Shown: positions 50,268-61,207, counted from the first letter of the stretch. The stretch: DNA of 64,000 bases from Pseudomonas fulva (GCF_023517795.1 NZ_CP082928.1:2976001-3040000), one strand, 5' to 3'. A program made the numbers and translations. The notes: a model not told the origin generated them from the letters alone.

Positions 50268-50543
50268 GTGCCACGTTCTCTGAAAAAAGGTCCTTTTATC
50301 GATCTTCACCTACTGAAGAAGGTCGAAGTGGCAGCAGAAAAGAACGATCGCAAGCCGGTTAAAACCTGGTCGCGTCGCTCGATGATTCTGCCGCAGATGG
50401 TCGGTCTGACCATCGCCGTGCATAACGGTCGTCAACACGTCCCCGTTCTCGTGAACGAAGACATGGTCGGCCACAAACTGGGCGAGTTCGCCGGTACCCG
50501 CACTTATCGTGGGCACGTGGCTGACAAGAAAGCCAAGCGTTAA
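50268..50543 (+). CDS. rpsS: 30S ribosomal protein S19
   Basis: 91-residue 30S head protein that contacts L5 in the intersubunit bridge. GTG start, preceded by GAGGG. Opening P-R-S-L-K-K-G-P-F is canonical. Confidence 0.96.
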
Positions 50544-50554
50544 GGGGTAAGGAA

Positions 50555-50887
50555 ATGGAAGTAGCCGCTAAGTTGTCGGGCGCTCGCATCTCCGCCCAGA
50601 AAGCCCGCTTGGTCGCCGACCAGATCCGCGGGAAGAAGGTGGGCGAAGCGCTCAACCTGCTGGCTTTCAGCAGTAAGAAAGCCGCGGAAATCATGAAGAA
50701 AGTGCTGGAGTCGGCCGTGGCCAACGCCGAGCACAACGAAGGCGCCGACGTTGATGACCTGAAGGTCAGCACCGTTTTCGTCAACGAAGGGCGTTCGCTG
50801 AAGCGCATCATGCCGCGTGCCAAAGGCCGCGCTGATCGCATCGTCAAGCGGTCTTGCCATATCACTGTCAAGGTTGCGGACAAGTAA
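50555..50887 (+). CDS. rplV: 50S ribosomal protein L22
   Basis: 110-residue protein whose beta-hairpin lines the exit tunnel constriction (region [16 protein letters not shown]). Lies 11 bases after rpsS and 13 bases before rpsC. Confidence 0.96.
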
Positions 50888-50900
50888 CGGAGTCGATCAG

Positions 50901-51587
50901 ATGGGTCAGAAAGTACATCCCACTGGCATTCGCCTGGGAATCGTCAAGGATCACACCTCCGTCTGGTACGCAGACGGCCGGACTTATGCGGACTACCTGT
51001 TCGCTGATCTGAAGGTGCGTGAGTATCTCCTCGACAAACTAAAAAGCGCGTCCGTAAGCCGTGTCGACATCGCTCGTCCGGCCCAAACCGCACGCATCAC
51101 CATCCACACCGCTCGTCCCGGCATCGTGATCGGCAAGAAAGGTGAAGATGTTGAGAAGCTGCGTCAGGACCTGACCAAGCAAATGGGTGTGCCCGTGCAC
51201 ATCAATATCGAAGAGATCCGCAAGCCGGAGCTCGACGGTATGCTGGTTGCGCAGAGCGTAGCTCAGCAGCTGGAGCGTCGCGTTATGTTCCGTCGCGCCA
51301 TGAAGCGCGCTGTACAGAACGCCATGCGTATTGGTGCCAAGGGCATCAAGATCCAGGTGAGTGGTCGTCTCGGCGGTGCGGAAATCGCACGTACCGAGTG
51401 GTACCGCGAAGGTCGTGTGCCGTTGCACACCCTGCGCGCTGACATTGACTATGCCACCTACGAAGCGCACACCACCTACGGTGTGATCGGTGTGAAGGTT
51501 TGGATCTTCAAGGGCGAGGTCATCGGTGGCCGCCATGAAGAGCTGAAGCCGCAAGCACCTGCGCCTCGTAAAGCTGCTAAGAAATAA
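50901..51587 (+). CDS. rpsC: 30S ribosomal protein S3
   Basis: 228-residue protein at the mRNA entry pore with a KH domain ([16 protein letters not shown]). ATG 50901 (M-G-Q-K-V-H-P) follows CGGAG; a longer in-frame start at 50817 lies within rplV and is not conserved. Confidence 0.97.
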   Translation: MGQKVHPTGIRLGIVKDHTSVWYADGRTYADYLFADLKVREYLLDKLKSASVSRVDIARPAQTARITIHTARPGIVIGKKGEDVEKLRQDLTKQMGVPVHINIEEIRKPELDGMLVAQSVAQQLERRVMFRRAMKRAVQNAMRIGAKGIKIQVSGRLGGAEIARTEWYREGRVPLHTLRADIDYATYEAHTTYGVIGVKVWIFKGEVIGGRHEELKPQAPAPRKAAKK

Positions 51588-51599
51588 GGAGTACGCATC

Positions 51600-52013
51600 A
51601 TGTTGCAACCAAAGCGTACGAAGTTCCGTAAGCAGATGACCGGCCACAACCGTGGTCTGGCTCAGCGCGGTAGCAAGGTCAGCTTCGGCGAGTTCGCCCT
51701 GAAGTCCGTTGCCCGCGGTCGTCTCACCGCCCGTCAGATCGAGTCCGCTCGTCGTGCTCTGACTCGTCACGTCAAGCGTGGCGGGAAGATCTGGATTCGC
51801 GTTTTCCCGGACAAGCCGGTTACCAAGAAGCCTCTCGAGGTGCGTATGGGTAAAGGTAAGGGTGGCGTTGAATATTGGGTAGCCCAGATCCAGCCAGGCA
51901 AGGTCCTGTACGAGATCGAAGGCGTTTCCGAAGAGCTGGCGCGTGAGGCTTTCGCCCTGGCTGCTGCAAAGCTGCCGCTCGCCACCACCTTTGTTAAACG
52001 GACGGTGATGTGA
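51600..52013 (+). CDS. rplP: 50S ribosomal protein L16
   Basis: 137-residue late-assembly protein near the A site, with the conserved arginine that is hydroxylated in E. coli in the [12 protein letters not shown] region. AAGGAG precedes the ATG. The stop overlaps the rpmC start (TGATG). Confidence 0.97.
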   Translation: MLQPKRTKFRKQMTGHNRGLAQRGSKVSFGEFALKSVARGRLTARQIESARRALTRHVKRGGKIWIRVFPDKPVTKKPLEVRMGKGKGGVEYWVAQIQPGKVLYEIEGVSEELAREAFALAAAKLPLATTFVKRTVM

Positions 52014-52204
52014 TGAAAGCGAAAGAACTTCGTGAAAAAAACGCAGAGCAGCTGAACGAGCAACTGCTCGGCCTGCTGCGCGACCAGTTCAATCTGCGCA
52101 TGCAGAAAGCAACTGGTCAGTTGGGGCAGTCTCACCTGCTCTCGCAAGTTAAGCGCGACATCGCTCGTGTGAAAACTGTGCTCAACCAGCAGGCAGGTAA
52201 GTGA
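52013..52204 (+). CDS. rpmC: 50S ribosomal protein L29
   Basis: 63-residue helical protein beside the tunnel exit. ATG 52013 overlaps the rplP stop; GTG 52010 in the same frame is less likely. Canonical M-K-A-K-E-L-R start. Confidence 0.95.
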   Translation: MKAKELREKNAEQLNEQLLGLLRDQFNLRMQKATGQLGQSHLLSQVKRDIARVKTVLNQQAGK

Positions 52205-52206
52205 TC

Positions 52207-52473
52207 ATGGCCGAAGTTGAAAAAACAGTCCGTACGCTGACCGGCCGTGTCGTCAGCGACAAGATGGACAAGACCATCACCGTTCTGATCGAGCGTCGCG
52301 TAAAGCACCCGATCTACGGTAAATACGTCAAGCGTTCGACCAAGCTGCACGCTCACGACGAATCCAACCAGTGCAAGATCGGCGACAAGGTTTCCATCCG
52401 TGAAACCCGTCCGCAGTCCAAGACCAAGTCCTGGGCTCTGGTTGAAGTCGTCGAACGCGCCGTCGAAGTCTAA
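52207..52473 (+). CDS. rpsQ: 30S ribosomal protein S17
   Basis: 88-residue primary 16S-binding protein with an OB fold. ATG 52207 (M-A-E-V-E-K-T) lies two bases after the rpmC stop. Conserved [14 protein letters not shown]. Last gene of the S10 block; rplN follows after 23 bases without a terminator. Confidence 0.96.
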   Translation: MAEVEKTVRTLTGRVVSDKMDKTITVLIERRVKHPIYGKYVKRSTKLHAHDESNQCKIGDKVSIRETRPQSKTKSWALVEVVERAVEV

Positions 52474-52496
52474 GAGCTAAGGGTCGGAGAAATTTT

Positions 52497-52865
52497 ATGA
52501 TTCAGACTCAATCCATGCTCGATGTGGCTGACAACAGCGGTGCACGTCGTGTCATGTGCATCAAGGTGTTGGGCGGCTCCCATCGTCGCTACGCCGGCAT
52601 CGGCGACATCATCAAGGTCACCGTCAAGGAAGCAATTCCGCGCGGCAAAGTGAAGAAAGGTCAGGTCATGACCGCAGTGGTCGTTCGTACCCGTCACGGC
52701 GTTCGCCGTGCCGACGGTTCGATCATCCGCTTCGACGGCAACGCTGCTGTTCTGCTGAACAACAAGCAGGAGCCGATCGGTACCCGCATCTTCGGGCCAG
52801 TGACCCGTGAACTGCGTACCGAGAAGTTCATGAAGATCGTCTCGCTCGCCCCTGAAGTGCTTTAA
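52497..52865 (+). CDS. rplN: 50S ribosomal protein L14
   Basis: 122-residue protein at the subunit interface and target of the silencing factor RsfS. Canonical [16 protein letters not shown] start. Begins the spc block, read through from S10. Confidence 0.97.
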   Translation: MIQTQSMLDVADNSGARRVMCIKVLGGSHRRYAGIGDIIKVTVKEAIPRGKVKKGQVMTAVVVRTRHGVRRADGSIIRFDGNAAVLLNNKQEPIGTRIFGPVTRELRTEKFMKIVSLAPEVL

Positions 52866-52876
52866 GGAGATCCGAC

Positions 52877-53191
52877 ATGCAAAAGATTCGTCGTGACGAC
52901 GAGATCATCGTGATCGCCGGCAAAGACAAAGGTAAGCGCGGTAAGGTGCTCAAGGTTCTCGCTGACGACCGTCTGGTCGTCGGTGGCATCAACCTGGTGA
53001 AGCGTCATACCAAGCCGAACCCGATGTCGGGCGTTCAAGGCGGTATCGTCGAGAAAGAAGCGCCACTGCACGCTTCCAACGTTGCCATCTTCAACAGCGA
53101 AACCAACAAGGCTGACCGCGTTGGTTTCAAAGTCGAAGACGGCAAGAAAATTCGTGTCTTCAAGTCCACCCAGAAGCCGGTTGGCGCTTGA
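52877..53191 (+). CDS. rplX: 50S ribosomal protein L24
   Basis: 104-residue assembly initiator with a KOW motif ([17 protein letters not shown]). AAGGAG precedes the ATG. Confidence 0.96.
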   Translation: MQKIRRDDEIIVIAGKDKGKRGKVLKVLADDRLVVGGINLVKRHTKPNPMSGVQGGIVEKEAPLHASNVAIFNSETNKADRVGFKVEDGKKIRVFKSTQKPVGA

Positions 53192-53210
53192 GAATCATAG
53201 GTAAAACACC

Positions 53211-53750
53211 ATGGCACGACTGAAAGAGATTTACCGGAAGGAAATCGCGCCCAAGCTGAAGGAAGAACTGAAGCTGGCGAACGTGATGGAAGTTCCGCGC
53301 ATCACCAAGATCACCCTGAACATGGGCCTGGGCGAAGCGATCGGTGACAAGAAAGTCATCGAGAACGCCGTTGCCGACCTCGAGAAGATCACCGGTCAGA
53401 AAGTCGTCGTGACTCATGCCCGCAAGTCGATCGCAGGTTTCAAGGTTCGTGAAGGTTGGCCGATTGGCGTCAAGGTCACTCTGCGTCGCGAGCGTATGTA
53501 CGAGTTCCTGGATCGTCTGCTGTCCATCTCCCTGCCGCGCGTGCGTGACTTCCGCGGCCTGAATGCCAAGTCCTTCGACGGCCGCGGCAACTACAGCATG
53601 GGGGTGAAAGAGCAGATCATCTTCCCGGAAATCGATTACGACAAGATCGATGCGCTGCGTGGTCTGGACATCACCCTGACCACCACTGCCCGTACGGATG
53701 ACGAAGGCCGCGCTCTGCTGCGTGCTTTCAAATTCCCGTTCCGCAACTGA
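53211..53750 (+). CDS. rplE: 50S ribosomal protein L5
   Basis: 179-residue central protuberance protein that binds 5S rRNA with L18 and L25. Full length, with conserved TLNMGLGEA and [16 protein letters not shown]. Confidence 0.97.
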   Translation: MARLKEIYRKEIAPKLKEELKLANVMEVPRITKITLNMGLGEAIGDKKVIENAVADLEKITGQKVVVTHARKSIAGFKVREGWPIGVKVTLRRERMYEFLDRLLSISLPRVRDFRGLNAKSFDGRGNYSMGVKEQIIFPEIDYDKIDALRGLDITLTTTARTDDEGRALLRAFKFPFRN

Positions 53751-53763
53751 TTGGAGTAGGAAC

Positions 53764-54069
53764 ATGGCCAAGACGAGCATGAAAAACCGCGAGCTGAAGC
53801 GTCAGCGCACGGTTGCCAAGTACGCCAAAAAGCGTGCCGAGCTGAAAGCCATCATCGTGGATCAGAACGCAACTCCAGAAGCCCGTTGGGAAGCCAGCGT
53901 CGCCCTGCAGAAGCAACCACGTGATGCCAGCGCTTCGCGCCTGCGCAACCGCTGCCGCATCACCGGTCGTCCGCACGGTGTATTCCGCAAGTTCGGTCTG
54001 TCGCGTATCAAGCTGCGTGAAGCAGCCATGCGTGGCGACGTACCAGGTCTGGTCAAAGCCAGCTGGTAA
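53764..54069 (+). CDS. rpsN: 30S ribosomal protein S14
   Basis: 101-residue 'C-minus' S14: the long form without the zinc CxxC pairs, as in E. coli. ATG 53764 (M-A-K-T-S-M-K-N) follows GGAGTAGG; the in-frame start at 53698 lies within rplE. A strong terminator follows it, unusually inside the spc block. Confidence 0.96.
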   Translation: MAKTSMKNRELKRQRTVAKYAKKRAELKAIIVDQNATPEARWEASVALQKQPRDASASRLRNRCRITGRPHGVFRKFGLSRIKLREAAMRGDVPGLVKASW

Positions 54070-54082
54070 GCCGAAGCGGCAA

Positions 54083-54104
54083 ACGCCGGAGCCTGCTCCG
54101 GCGT
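54083..54104 (+). terminator. First hairpin after rpsN
   Basis: ACGCCGGAGC, CT, GCTCCGGCGT: a 10-bp perfect stem without a T run, 13 bases after the rpsN stop. Probably works with the next hairpin. Confidence 0.55.
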
Positions 54105-54114
54105 TCAAGCAATA

Positions 54115-54149
54115 TGAATCAAGCCCCTTTTGGGGCTTGATTCATTTTT
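54115..54149 (+). terminator. Strong terminator between rpsN and rpsH
   Basis: TGAATCAAGCCCC (54115-54127), TTTT loop, GGGGCTTGATTCA (54132-54144), then TTTTTG (a 13-bp perfect stem). Confidence 0.88.
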
Positions 54150-54165
54150 GATCAGTCTCTAGAAT
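54137..54165 (+). promoter_or_regulatory. Putative promoter for rpsH and downstream spc genes
   Basis: TTGATT (54137-54142) inside the descending arm of the terminator, a 17-base spacer, then TAGAAT (54160-54165). It would restart transcription for rpsH-secY 90 bases before rpsH. Confidence 0.65.
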
Positions 54166-54254
54166 GCCCGGCTCTCCTGAGCCCGGATTTCCGTGAGCTC
54201 TGGTGATTCTTTAGCCGAGAGGCTAATTCTTTTTGTATCAGGAGCGTCTAGCCC

Positions 54255-54647
54255 ATGAGTATGCAGGACCCGTTAGCGGACATGCTAACTCGTATCCGTA
54301 ATGCCCAGATGGCTGAAAAGTCCGTCGTAAGCATGCCTTCTTCTACCCTGAAGGTGGCTGTAGCCAAAGTTCTCAAAGACGAAGGTTATATTGCGGGTTA
54401 TCAGATCAGCGGCGAAGCAAAGCCGCAGCTGTCCATCGAGCTGAAGTACTTCGAAGGCCGTCCGGTCATCGAAGAAGTCAAGCGCGTCAGCCGTCCCGGC
54501 CTTCGCCAGTACAAATCCGTCGATGATCTGCCGAAAGTTCGCGGCGGTCTCGGTGTTTCCATCGTCTCCACCAACAAGGGTGTGATGACGGACCGCGCTG
54601 CGCGCGCTGCCGGTGTCGGCGGCGAAGTGCTTTGCACTGTGTTCTAA
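54255..54647 (+). CDS. rpsH: 30S ribosomal protein S8
   Basis: 130-residue primary 16S-binding protein; in E. coli the translational repressor of the spc operon. AGGAG lies upstream of the ATG 54255. Here it is the first gene after an internal terminator and promoter. Confidence 0.97.
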   Translation: MSMQDPLADMLTRIRNAQMAEKSVVSMPSSTLKVAVAKVLKDEGYIAGYQISGEAKPQLSIELKYFEGRPVIEEVKRVSRPGLRQYKSVDDLPKVRGGLGVSIVSTNKGVMTDRAARAAGVGGEVLCTVF

Positions 54648-54659
54648 GGGGGGATAAGC

Positions 54660-55193
54660 ATGTCTCGCGTTGCTAAGAACCCCGTCAAGCTGCCTGCTGG
54701 TGTAGAGATCAAGCTCGCCGGTCAGCAGCTTTCGGTGAAGGGTGCCAAGGGCACTCTGGAACTGAACGTTCACTCGTCCGTTGAAGTGCTGCAGGAATCC
54801 GGTGAGCTGCGTTTCGCTGCTCGCAACGGCGACCAGCAGACTCGTGCGATGGCCGGTACTACCCGCGCCCTGGTTAACAACATGGTCATCGGCGTAAGCC
54901 AAGGCTTCGAGCGCAAGCTCCAGCTGATCGGTGTTGGTTACAAGGCGCAGGCCAAGGGTCAGGTGCTGAACCTGGCGTTGGGCTTCTCTCACCCTATCGA
55001 CTACCAACTGCCGGAAGGCGTTGTGGCCGAAACCCCGAACCAGACCGAGATCCTCATCAAGGGTGTCGACAAGCAGCTGGTTGGTCAGGTTGCCGCGGAG
55101 ATTCGTGACTTCCGCCGTCCTGAACCTTACAAGGGCAAAGGTGTTCGTTACGCTGACGAAGTCGTCCGCCGTAAAGAAGCCAAGAAGAAGTAA
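54660..55193 (+). CDS. rplF: 50S ribosomal protein L6
   Basis: 177-residue protein near the factor-binding site, two related RRM-like domains; conserved C-terminal [21 protein letters not shown] lies before the ATG. Confidence 0.97.
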   Translation: MSRVAKNPVKLPAGVEIKLAGQQLSVKGAKGTLELNVHSSVEVLQESGELRFAARNGDQQTRAMAGTTRALVNNMVIGVSQGFERKLQLIGVGYKAQAKGQVLNLALGFSHPIDYQLPEGVVAETPNQTEILIKGVDKQLVGQVAAEIRDFRRPEPYKGKGVRYADEVVRRKEAKKK

Positions 55194-55204
55194 GGGGCTA
55201 GGAA

Positions 55205-55555
55205 ATGACCGACAAAAAAGTTACTCGTCTGCGTCGCGCTCGCAAAGCACGCCTGAAAATGCACGAGCTCGAAGCCGTGCGTCTGTGCGTGTATCGCTCT
55301 TCGCAGCACATCTACGCCCAGGTCATCTCGGCCGACGGCAGCAAGGTTCTGGCCAGCGCCTCTACCTTGGACAAAGCACTGCGTGACGGCGCCACCGGCA
55401 ACGTCGACGCGGCCAAGAAAGTTGGTGAGCTGGTTGCCGAGCGTGCGAAAGCCGCTGGTGTGACCCAGGTTGCATTCGACCGTTCTGGCTTCAAGTACCA
55501 CGGCCGCGTCAAGGCGCTGGCTGATGCTGCTCGTGAAGGCGGGCTGGAGTTCTAA
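55205..55555 (+). CDS. rplR: 50S ribosomal protein L18
   Basis: 116-residue 5S rRNA-binding protein with a basic N-terminal tail ([13 protein letters not shown]). The conserved [20 protein letters not shown] end is present. Its last codons contain GGAG, which serves rpsE. Confidence 0.96.
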   Translation: MTDKKVTRLRRARKARLKMHELEAVRLCVYRSSQHIYAQVISADGSKVLASASTLDKALRDGATGNVDAAKKVGELVAERAKAAGVTQVAFDRSGFKYHGRVKALADAAREGGLEF

Positions 55556-55558
55556 GTT

Positions 55559-56059
55559 ATGGCAAATAACGACCAAAAGCGCGACGAAGGCTATATCGAG
55601 AAGCTGGTTCAGGTGAACCGCGTTGCCAAGACCGTTAAAGGCGGCCGTATCTTCACCTTCACCGCGCTGACCGTGGTGGGTGATGGCAAGGGCCGTGTAG
55701 GTTTCGGCCGTGGCAAATCCCGTGAAGTGCCGGCTGCCATCCAGAAGGCGATGGAAGCTGCTCGTCGCAACATGATCCAAGTTGATCTGAACGGCACCAC
55801 CCTGCAGTACGCCATGAAGTCCGCCCACGGCGCTTCGAAGGTTTACATGCAGCCTGCTTCCGAAGGTACCGGCATCATCGCTGGTGGCGCCATGCGTGCC
55901 GTCCTGGAAGTCGCTGGTGTTCAGAACGTTCTGGCCAAGTGCTACGGCTCCACCAACCCTGTGAACGTGGTTCATGCCACTTTCAAAGGTCTGAAGGCTA
56001 TGCAGTCTCCGGATTCGGTTGCAGCCAAGCGTGGCAAGAGTGTCGAGGAGATTCTCTAA
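55559..56059 (+). CDS. rpsE: 30S ribosomal protein S5
   Basis: 166-residue fidelity and mRNA-helicase protein of the entry pore. Starts three bases after the rplR stop, so translation is coupled. The loop of spectinomycin resistance ([13 protein letters not shown]) reads wild type. Confidence 0.97.
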   Translation: MANNDQKRDEGYIEKLVQVNRVAKTVKGGRIFTFTALTVVGDGKGRVGFGRGKSREVPAAIQKAMEAARRNMIQVDLNGTTLQYAMKSAHGASKVYMQPASEGTGIIAGGAMRAVLEVAGVQNVLAKCYGSTNPVNVVHATFKGLKAMQSPDSVAAKRGKSVEEIL

Positions 56060-56061
56060 CC

Positions 56062-56241
56062 ATGGCTAACACCGTCAAAGTGACTCTGATCAAGAGCACC
56101 AATGGCCGTCTGGCCAATCACAAAGCCTGCGTCAAGGGTCTCGGCCTGCGTCGCATCAATCATACCGTCGAAGTTCTGGATACTCCGGAAAACCGCGGCA
56201 TGATCAACAAGGCTTATTACCTTCTCCGTGTGGAGGGTTGA
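56062..56241 (+). CDS. rpmD: 50S ribosomal protein L30
   Basis: 59-residue protein. ATG 56062 (M-A-N-T-V-K-V) lies two bases after the rpsE stop, with GAGGAG in the rpsE end; a longer in-frame start at 55939 lies in rpsE. Confidence 0.95.
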   Translation: MANTVKVTLIKSTNGRLANHKACVKGLGLRRINHTVEVLDTPENRGMINKAYYLLRVEG

Positions 56242-56244
56242 TCC

Positions 56245-56679
56245 ATGTACCTGAACGATTTGAGTCCAGCGCCGGGTTCCCGTCGCGAGAAGCACCGTCC
56301 GGGCCGTGGTATCGGTAGTGGTTTGGGCAAGACCGGTGGCCGTGGTCACAAAGGTCAGACCTCCCGCTCCGGTGGCACCATTGCTCCGGGTTTCGAAGGC
56401 GGCCAGCAGCCTCTGCACCGTCGTCTTCCCAAGTTCGGTTTCGTATCTCTGAAAGCTATGGATCGCGCGCAAGTGCGTACCTCCGAGCTGAACAAGATCG
56501 AAGGCGACGTAGTTACTCTGCAGGCGCTGAAGGATGCCAACCTGATTAATCAAAACGTACAGCGTGTGAAAGTCATGCTGTCCGGTGAGATTACTCGCGC
56601 GGTCACCCTCAAAGGTATCGCTGCCACCAAAGGTGCGCGTGCGGCTATCGAAGCAGCTGGCGGTAAGTTCGAGGAATAA
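56245..56679 (+). CDS. rplO: 50S ribosomal protein L15
   Basis: 144-residue late-assembly protein with the Gly-rich N terminus ([18 protein letters not shown]). GGAGGG precedes the ATG; secY starts immediately after its stop. Confidence 0.97.
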   Translation: MYLNDLSPAPGSRREKHRPGRGIGSGLGKTGGRGHKGQTSRSGGTIAPGFEGGQQPLHRRLPKFGFVSLKAMDRAQVRTSELNKIEGDVVTLQALKDANLINQNVQRVKVMLSGEITRAVTLKGIAATKGARAAIEAAGGKFEE

Positions 56680-58008
56680 ATGGCTAAGCAAGGTGCTCTC
56701 TCTGCTCTGGCTGGTGGCGGGTTGTCCGAACTCTGGGCTCGTCTGCGCTTTCTGTTCATGGCGATCATCGTCTATCGAATCGGCGCGCATATCCCAGTTC
56801 CCGGTATAAACCCTGACCGTCTGGCCGATCTGTTTCGACAGAATGAGGGGACCATTCTTAGCTTGTTCAACATGTTTTCCGGCGGCGCGCTGGAGCGGAT
56901 GAGCATCTTTGCACTGGGGATCATGCCGTACATCTCGGCATCGATCATCATGCAGCTGATGACCGCCGTGAGCCCGCAGCTGGAACAGTTGAAGAAGGAA
57001 GGTGAGGCTGGTCGTCGCAAGATCAGCCAATACACCCGCTACGGCACCTTGGTTCTGGCGTTCGTTCAGGCTATCGGCATGTCCGTTGGCCTGGCGAGTC
57101 AGGGCGTAGCGTTCTCGGTCGATTTCGGCTTCCACTTCGTTGCAGTCACCACCTTCGTGGCGGGTGCGATGTTCATGATGTGGCTGGGCGAGCAGATCAC
57201 CGAGCGCGGTGTTGGCAACGGTATTTCGATGCTGATTTTTGCGGGCATCGTAGCCGGTCTGCCGTCGGCGATCGGGCAGTCTTTCGAGTCTGCACGGCAG
57301 GGCGATATCAACATCTTCGCTCTCATCGCCATCGGTTTGCTGGCAGTAGCGATCATCGGTTTCGTGGTGTTCATTGAGCGTGGCCAGCGTCGCATCGCGG
57401 TGCACTACGCCAAGCGTCAGCAGGGCCGCAAGGTCTTTGCTGCGCAGACCAGCCACCTGCCGTTGAAGGTGAACATGGCGGGCGTAATCCCGGCCATCTT
57501 CGCCAGCAGCCTTCTGTTATTCCCGGCCTCGCTGGGTGCCTGGTTTGGTCAGTCCGAAGGTATGGGCTGGCTGCAGGATATTTCACAGGCTATCGCTCCT
57601 GGTCAGCCGTTGAACATTTTGCTGTTTAGTGCAGGGATCATTTTCTTCTGCTTCTTCTACACAGCGCTGATGTTCAACCCGAAAGACGTAGCGGAAAACC
57701 TGAAGAAGTCCGGTGCCTTTATTCCGGGTATCCGTCCCGGTGAGCAGTCGGCGCGCTATATCGATGGCGTTCTGACCCGCTTGACCATGTTCGGTGCTCT
57801 GTACATGACGGCCGTATGCTTGTTGCCCCAGTTCCTGGTGGTGGCGGCCAACGTACCGTTCTACCTTGGCGGGACCTCGTTGCTGATCGTGGTAGTGGTT
57901 GTGATGGACTTCATGTCGCAAGTACAATCGCACCTCGTTTCGCACCAGTACGAATCCCTGATGAAGAAAGCCAACCTGAAGGGCTACGGCAGCGGCATGC
58001 TCCGCTGA
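56680..58008 (+). CDS. secY: Protein translocase subunit SecY
   Basis: 442-residue channel of the Sec translocon with ten transmembrane helices. Conserved cytoplasmic loops are seen ([12 protein letters not shown], and the C5/C6 region around ISAIRPGEQ, read here [15 protein letters not shown]). The ATG abuts the rplO stop, with GAGGA in the rplO end. Partner SecE is at 30904. Confidence 0.97.
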
Positions 58009-58036
58009 AGTGCCCATAAGGTTCGAGGAGTTGGTG

Positions 58037-58153
58037 ATGAAAGTTCGTGCATCGGTGAAAAAGCTGTGCCGCAACTGCAAAATTATTCGCCGTGAAGGTG
58101 TAGTGCGAGTGATTTGCAGCGCGGAACCGCGTCACAAACAGCGCCAAGGCTGA
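58037..58153 (+). CDS. rpmJ: 50S ribosomal protein L36
   Basis: 38-residue protein translated from ATG 58037: [14 protein letters not shown]. Zinc ligands Cys11, Cys14, Cys27 and His33 are present, so it is the zinc-binding ('C-plus') form; pseudomonads usually keep a zinc-free copy elsewhere for zinc starvation. GAGGAG precedes the start. Between secY and rpsM, the normal place. Confidence 0.95.
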
Positions 58154-58170
58154 ATGTGATCGACGCTATA

Positions 58171-58207
58171 AGCCCGGCAGCTAGTGCGCTGCCGGGTTGA
58201 TTATTTG
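58171..58207 (+). terminator. Hairpin between rpmJ and rpsM
   Basis: AGCCCGGCAGC, loop, GCTGCCGGGTT, then GATTATTTGTTT. It separates spc from alpha; T-rich but interrupted, so termination may be partial. Confidence 0.7.
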
Positions 58208-58284
58208 TTTCTACAGCGATAATATCTCGCGCCCCATTTCTTGGCTTCCGGGGCGTAGGTAGCTGTCAATTGGAGTTCCACTGA

Positions 58285-58641
58285 ATGGCCCGTATTGCAG
58301 GCGTTAACATTCCGGATAACAAGCACACTGTTATCTCGCTGACCTACATCTTTGGTGTTGGTCGCACTACTGCACAGAAAATCTGTGCCGCTACCGGGAT
58401 CAACCCGGCAGCAAAGATCAAGGATCTCTCTGACGAGCAGGTCGAGCAGCTGCGCGGTGAAGTTGCCAAGGTGAATACCGAGGGTGATCTGCGCCGTGAA
58501 GTGAACATGAAAATCAAACGCTTGATGGATCTGGGTTGCTACCGCGGCCTGCGTCATCGTAAAGGTCTGCCGGTTCGCGGTCAGCGCACCAAGACCAACG
58601 CACGCACCCGTAAGGGCCCGCGTAAGCCGATCCGCAAGTAA
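58285..58641 (+). CDS. rpsM: 30S ribosomal protein S13
   Basis: 118-residue head protein that contacts the P-site tRNA and the 50S bridges. Conserved helix-hairpin region and basic C-terminal tail ([18 protein letters not shown]). GGAG precedes the ATG. First gene of the alpha block. Confidence 0.97.
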   Translation: MARIAGVNIPDNKHTVISLTYIFGVGRTTAQKICAATGINPAAKIKDLSDEQVEQLRGEVAKVNTEGDLRREVNMKIKRLMDLGCYRGLRHRKGLPVRGQRTKTNARTRKGPRKPIRK

Positions 58642-58671
58642 TCGCGTTCGCGAATCGACAGGAATTTAGTC

Positions 58672-59061
58672 ATGGCAAAACCTGCTGCTCGTACTCGTAA
58701 GAAAGTCAAAAAGACGGTGGTTGATGGCATCGCCCACATCCACGCTTCTTTCAACAACACCATCGTGACCATCACCGACCGTCAAGGTAACGCCCTGTCC
58801 TGGGCTACTTCCGGTGGTTCGGGTTTCCGCGGTTCCCGCAAGTCCACCCCGTTCGCTGCCCAGGTGGCTGCTGAGCGTGCTGGTCAAGCTGCGCTGGAAT
58901 ACGGCCTGAAGAACCTCGACGTCAACGTCAAGGGCCCAGGTCCGGGTCGTGAGTCCGCTGTCCGTGCTCTTAACGGCTGCGGTTACAAGATCGCCAGCAT
59001 CACCGATGTGACGCCTATCCCGCACAACGGGTGCCGTCCTTCGAAGAAGCGTCGCGTGTAA
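58672..59061 (+). CDS. rpsK: 30S ribosomal protein S11
   Basis: 129-residue platform protein near the mRNA exit; conserved C-terminal [18 protein letters not shown] precedes the ATG. Confidence 0.97.
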   Translation: MAKPAARTRKKVKKTVVDGIAHIHASFNNTIVTITDRQGNALSWATSGGSGFRGSRKSTPFAAQVAAERAGQAALEYGLKNLDVNVKGPGPGRESAVRALNGCGYKIASITDVTPIPHNGCRPSKKRRV

Positions 59062-59078
59062 TCAGGAGACAGTGAGAA

Positions 59079-59699
59079 ATGGCTCGTTACATTGGTCCCA
59101 AATGCAAACTGTCTCGTCGTGAAGGCACTGATCTGTTCCTGAAGAGCGGCGTCCGCGCTCTGGAATCGAAGTGCAACATCGAAGCAGCCCCAGGTATCCA
59201 CGGCCAGCGCCGTGGCCGTCAGTCCGACTACGGCACCCAGCTGCGTGAGAAGCAAAAAGTTCGTCGTATCTACGGTGTACTGGAGCGTCAGTTCAGCGGT
59301 TACTACAAGCAGGCAGCCAGCCAGAAAGGCGCTACCGGCGAAAACCTGCTGCAACTGCTCGAGTGCCGTCTGGACAACGTCGTTTACCGCATGGGCTTCG
59401 GCGCTACGCGTGCCGAGTCCCGTCAGCTGGTATCGCACAAAGCGATCAGCGTGAACGGCAAGACTGTCAACGTACCGTCCTACCAGGTCAAAGCTGGTGA
59501 CGTGGTTGCAGTTCGCGAGAAGTCGAAGAATCAGCTGCGCATCGTTCAGGCTCTTGAGCTGTGTGCTCAGCGTGGCCGTGTTGAGTGGGTAGATGTAGAC
59601 ACCGAGAAGAAATCCGGCGTGTTCAAAAGCGTTCCGGTTCGTGGTGATCTCTCCGCTGACATCAACGAGAGCCTGATTGTCGAGCTCTACTCCAAGTAA
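59079..59699 (+). CDS. rpsD: 30S ribosomal protein S4
   Basis: 206-residue assembly initiator; in E. coli it represses the alpha operon and takes part in rRNA antitermination. S4 domain around residues 95-160. AGGAGA precedes the ATG. Confidence 0.97.
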   Translation: MARYIGPKCKLSRREGTDLFLKSGVRALESKCNIEAAPGIHGQRRGRQSDYGTQLREKQKVRRIYGVLERQFSGYYKQAASQKGATGENLLQLLECRLDNVVYRMGFGATRAESRQLVSHKAISVNGKTVNVPSYQVKAGDVVAVREKSKNQLRIVQALELCAQRGRVEWVDVDTEKKSGVFKSVPVRGDLSADINESLIVELYSK

Positions 59700-59721
59700 G
59701 GGCTAGAAAATAGGTGCATCC

Positions 59722-60723
59722 ATGCAGATTTCGGTAAATGAGTTCCTGACCCCCCGCCATATCGATGTGCAGGTGGTCAGTCAGACCCGCGCCAAGATCA
59801 CCCTCGAGCCTCTCGAGCGTGGTTTCGGCCATACCCTGGGCAACGCGCTGCGTCGCATCCTGTTGTCCTCCATGCCTGGCTGTGCAGTAGTCGAGGCCGA
59901 GATTGACGGTGTACTCCATGAGTACAGCGCCATTGAAGGTGTTCAGGAAGACGTCATTGAAATCCTGCTCAACCTCAAAGGTCTGGCCATCAAACTGCAC
60001 GGTCGAGACGAAGTTACACTGACTCTGGCGAAGAAGGGCTCTGGCGTCGTAACCGCTGCCGACATTCAGCTGGATCATGATGTTGAAATCGTCAACGGCG
60101 ACCACGTAATCGCCAATCTGGCCGCTAATGGCGCGCTGAACATGAAGCTCGTCGTAGCTCGTGGTCGCGGCTATGAGCCGGCCGATTCGCGCCAGAGCGA
60201 TGAAGACGAGAGCCGCAGCATTGGTCGCTTGCAGCTCGACTCTTCCTTCAGCCCGGTGCGTCGCGTGTCTTACGTGGTGGAAAACGCTCGCGTCGAGCAG
60301 CGCACCAACCTGGACAAGCTGGTTATCGATCTCGAAACCAACGGTACCTTGGATCCTGAAGAGGCCATCCGTCGTGCCGCTACCATCCTGCAACAGCAGC
60401 TGGCTGCATTCGTCGACCTGAAGGGCGACAGCGAGCCGGTTGTGATCGAGCAGGAAGACGAGATCGACCCGATCCTGCTGCGTCCGGTTGATGACCTTGA
60501 ACTGACCGTCCGTTCGGCCAACTGCCTCAAGGCAGAGAACATCTACTACATCGGTGACCTGATCCAGCGCACCGAAGTAGAGCTGCTCAAAACGCCGAAC
60601 CTGGGCAAGAAGTCCCTGACCGAAATCAAGGACGTTCTGGCTTCCCGTGGTCTGTCCCTCGGTATGCGCCTCGACAACTGGCCGCCGGCAAGTCTGAAGA
60701 AAGACGACAAGGCCACTGCCTGA
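59722..60723 (+). CDS. rpoA: RNA polymerase subunit alpha
   Basis: 333-residue subunit. The N-terminal domain (about 1-230) dimerises and scaffolds beta and beta'. A flexible linker leads to the C-terminal domain (about 250-325) that binds UP elements and activators such as Vfr; its [20 protein letters not shown] stretch is standard. Embedded between rpsD and rplQ. Confidence 0.98.
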   Translation: MQISVNEFLTPRHIDVQVVSQTRAKITLEPLERGFGHTLGNALRRILLSSMPGCAVVEAEIDGVLHEYSAIEGVQEDVIEILLNLKGLAIKLHGRDEVTLTLAKKGSGVVTAADIQLDHDVEIVNGDHVIANLAANGALNMKLVVARGRGYEPADSRQSDEDESRSIGRLQLDSSFSPVRRVSYVVENARVEQRTNLDKLVIDLETNGTLDPEEAIRRAATILQQQLAAFVDLKGDSEPVVIEQEDEIDPILLRPVDDLELTVRSANCLKAENIYYIGDLIQRTEVELLKTPNLGKKSLTEIKDVLASRGLSLGMRLDNWPPASLKKDDKATA

Positions 60724-60766
60724 TCGTCATCATCACCGAACGTGTAGTTTGGTAAGGAATTGAACC

Positions 60767-61153
60767 ATGCGTCATCGTAAAAGTGGCCGTCACCTCAGCC
60801 GCACCAGCGCTCACCGCAAGGCCATGTTTCAGAACATGGCGGTATCGCTGTTCGAGCATGAGCTGATCAAAACTACTCTGCCGAAAGCCAAGGAACTGCG
60901 CCGCGTTGCCGAGCCGCTGATCACCCTGGCTAAAGAAGACAGCGTTGCTAACCGTCGTCTGGCTTTCGACCGTACTCGTTCGAAAGCTATCGTTGGCAAA
61001 CTGTTCAACGATCTGGGCAAGCGCTACGCCACCCGTCAGGGCGGTTACCTGCGTATCCTCAAGTGCGGCTTCCGCGCTGGCGACAATGCTCCGATGGCTT
61101 ATGTTGAGCTGGTCGACCGTCCGGTCGGCGGCGCAGTAGAAGCTGCCGAGTAA
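60767..61153 (+). CDS. rplQ: 50S ribosomal protein L17
   Basis: 128-residue protein near the tunnel exit. Conserved [20 protein letters not shown] start. AAGGAA lies before the ATG. Last gene of the ribosomal superoperon; a strong terminator follows. Confidence 0.97.
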   Translation: MRHRKSGRHLSRTSAHRKAMFQNMAVSLFEHELIKTTLPKAKELRRVAEPLITLAKEDSVANRRLAFDRTRSKAIVGKLFNDLGKRYATRQGGYLRILKCGFRAGDNAPMAYVELVDRPVGGAVEAAE

Positions 61154-61172
61154 GGCATCGTTGCAAGAAAAG

Positions 61173-61197
61173 ACCGGGCCTAGGCCCGGTTTTTTTA
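61173..61197 (+). terminator. Terminator after rplQ (alpha operon)
   Basis: ACCGGGCC/TA/GGCCCGGT palindrome (61173-61190) followed by TTTTTTTA. It ends the 14-kb S10-spc-alpha stretch. Confidence 0.95.
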
Positions 61198-61207
61198 TGG
61201 GTGTTTT

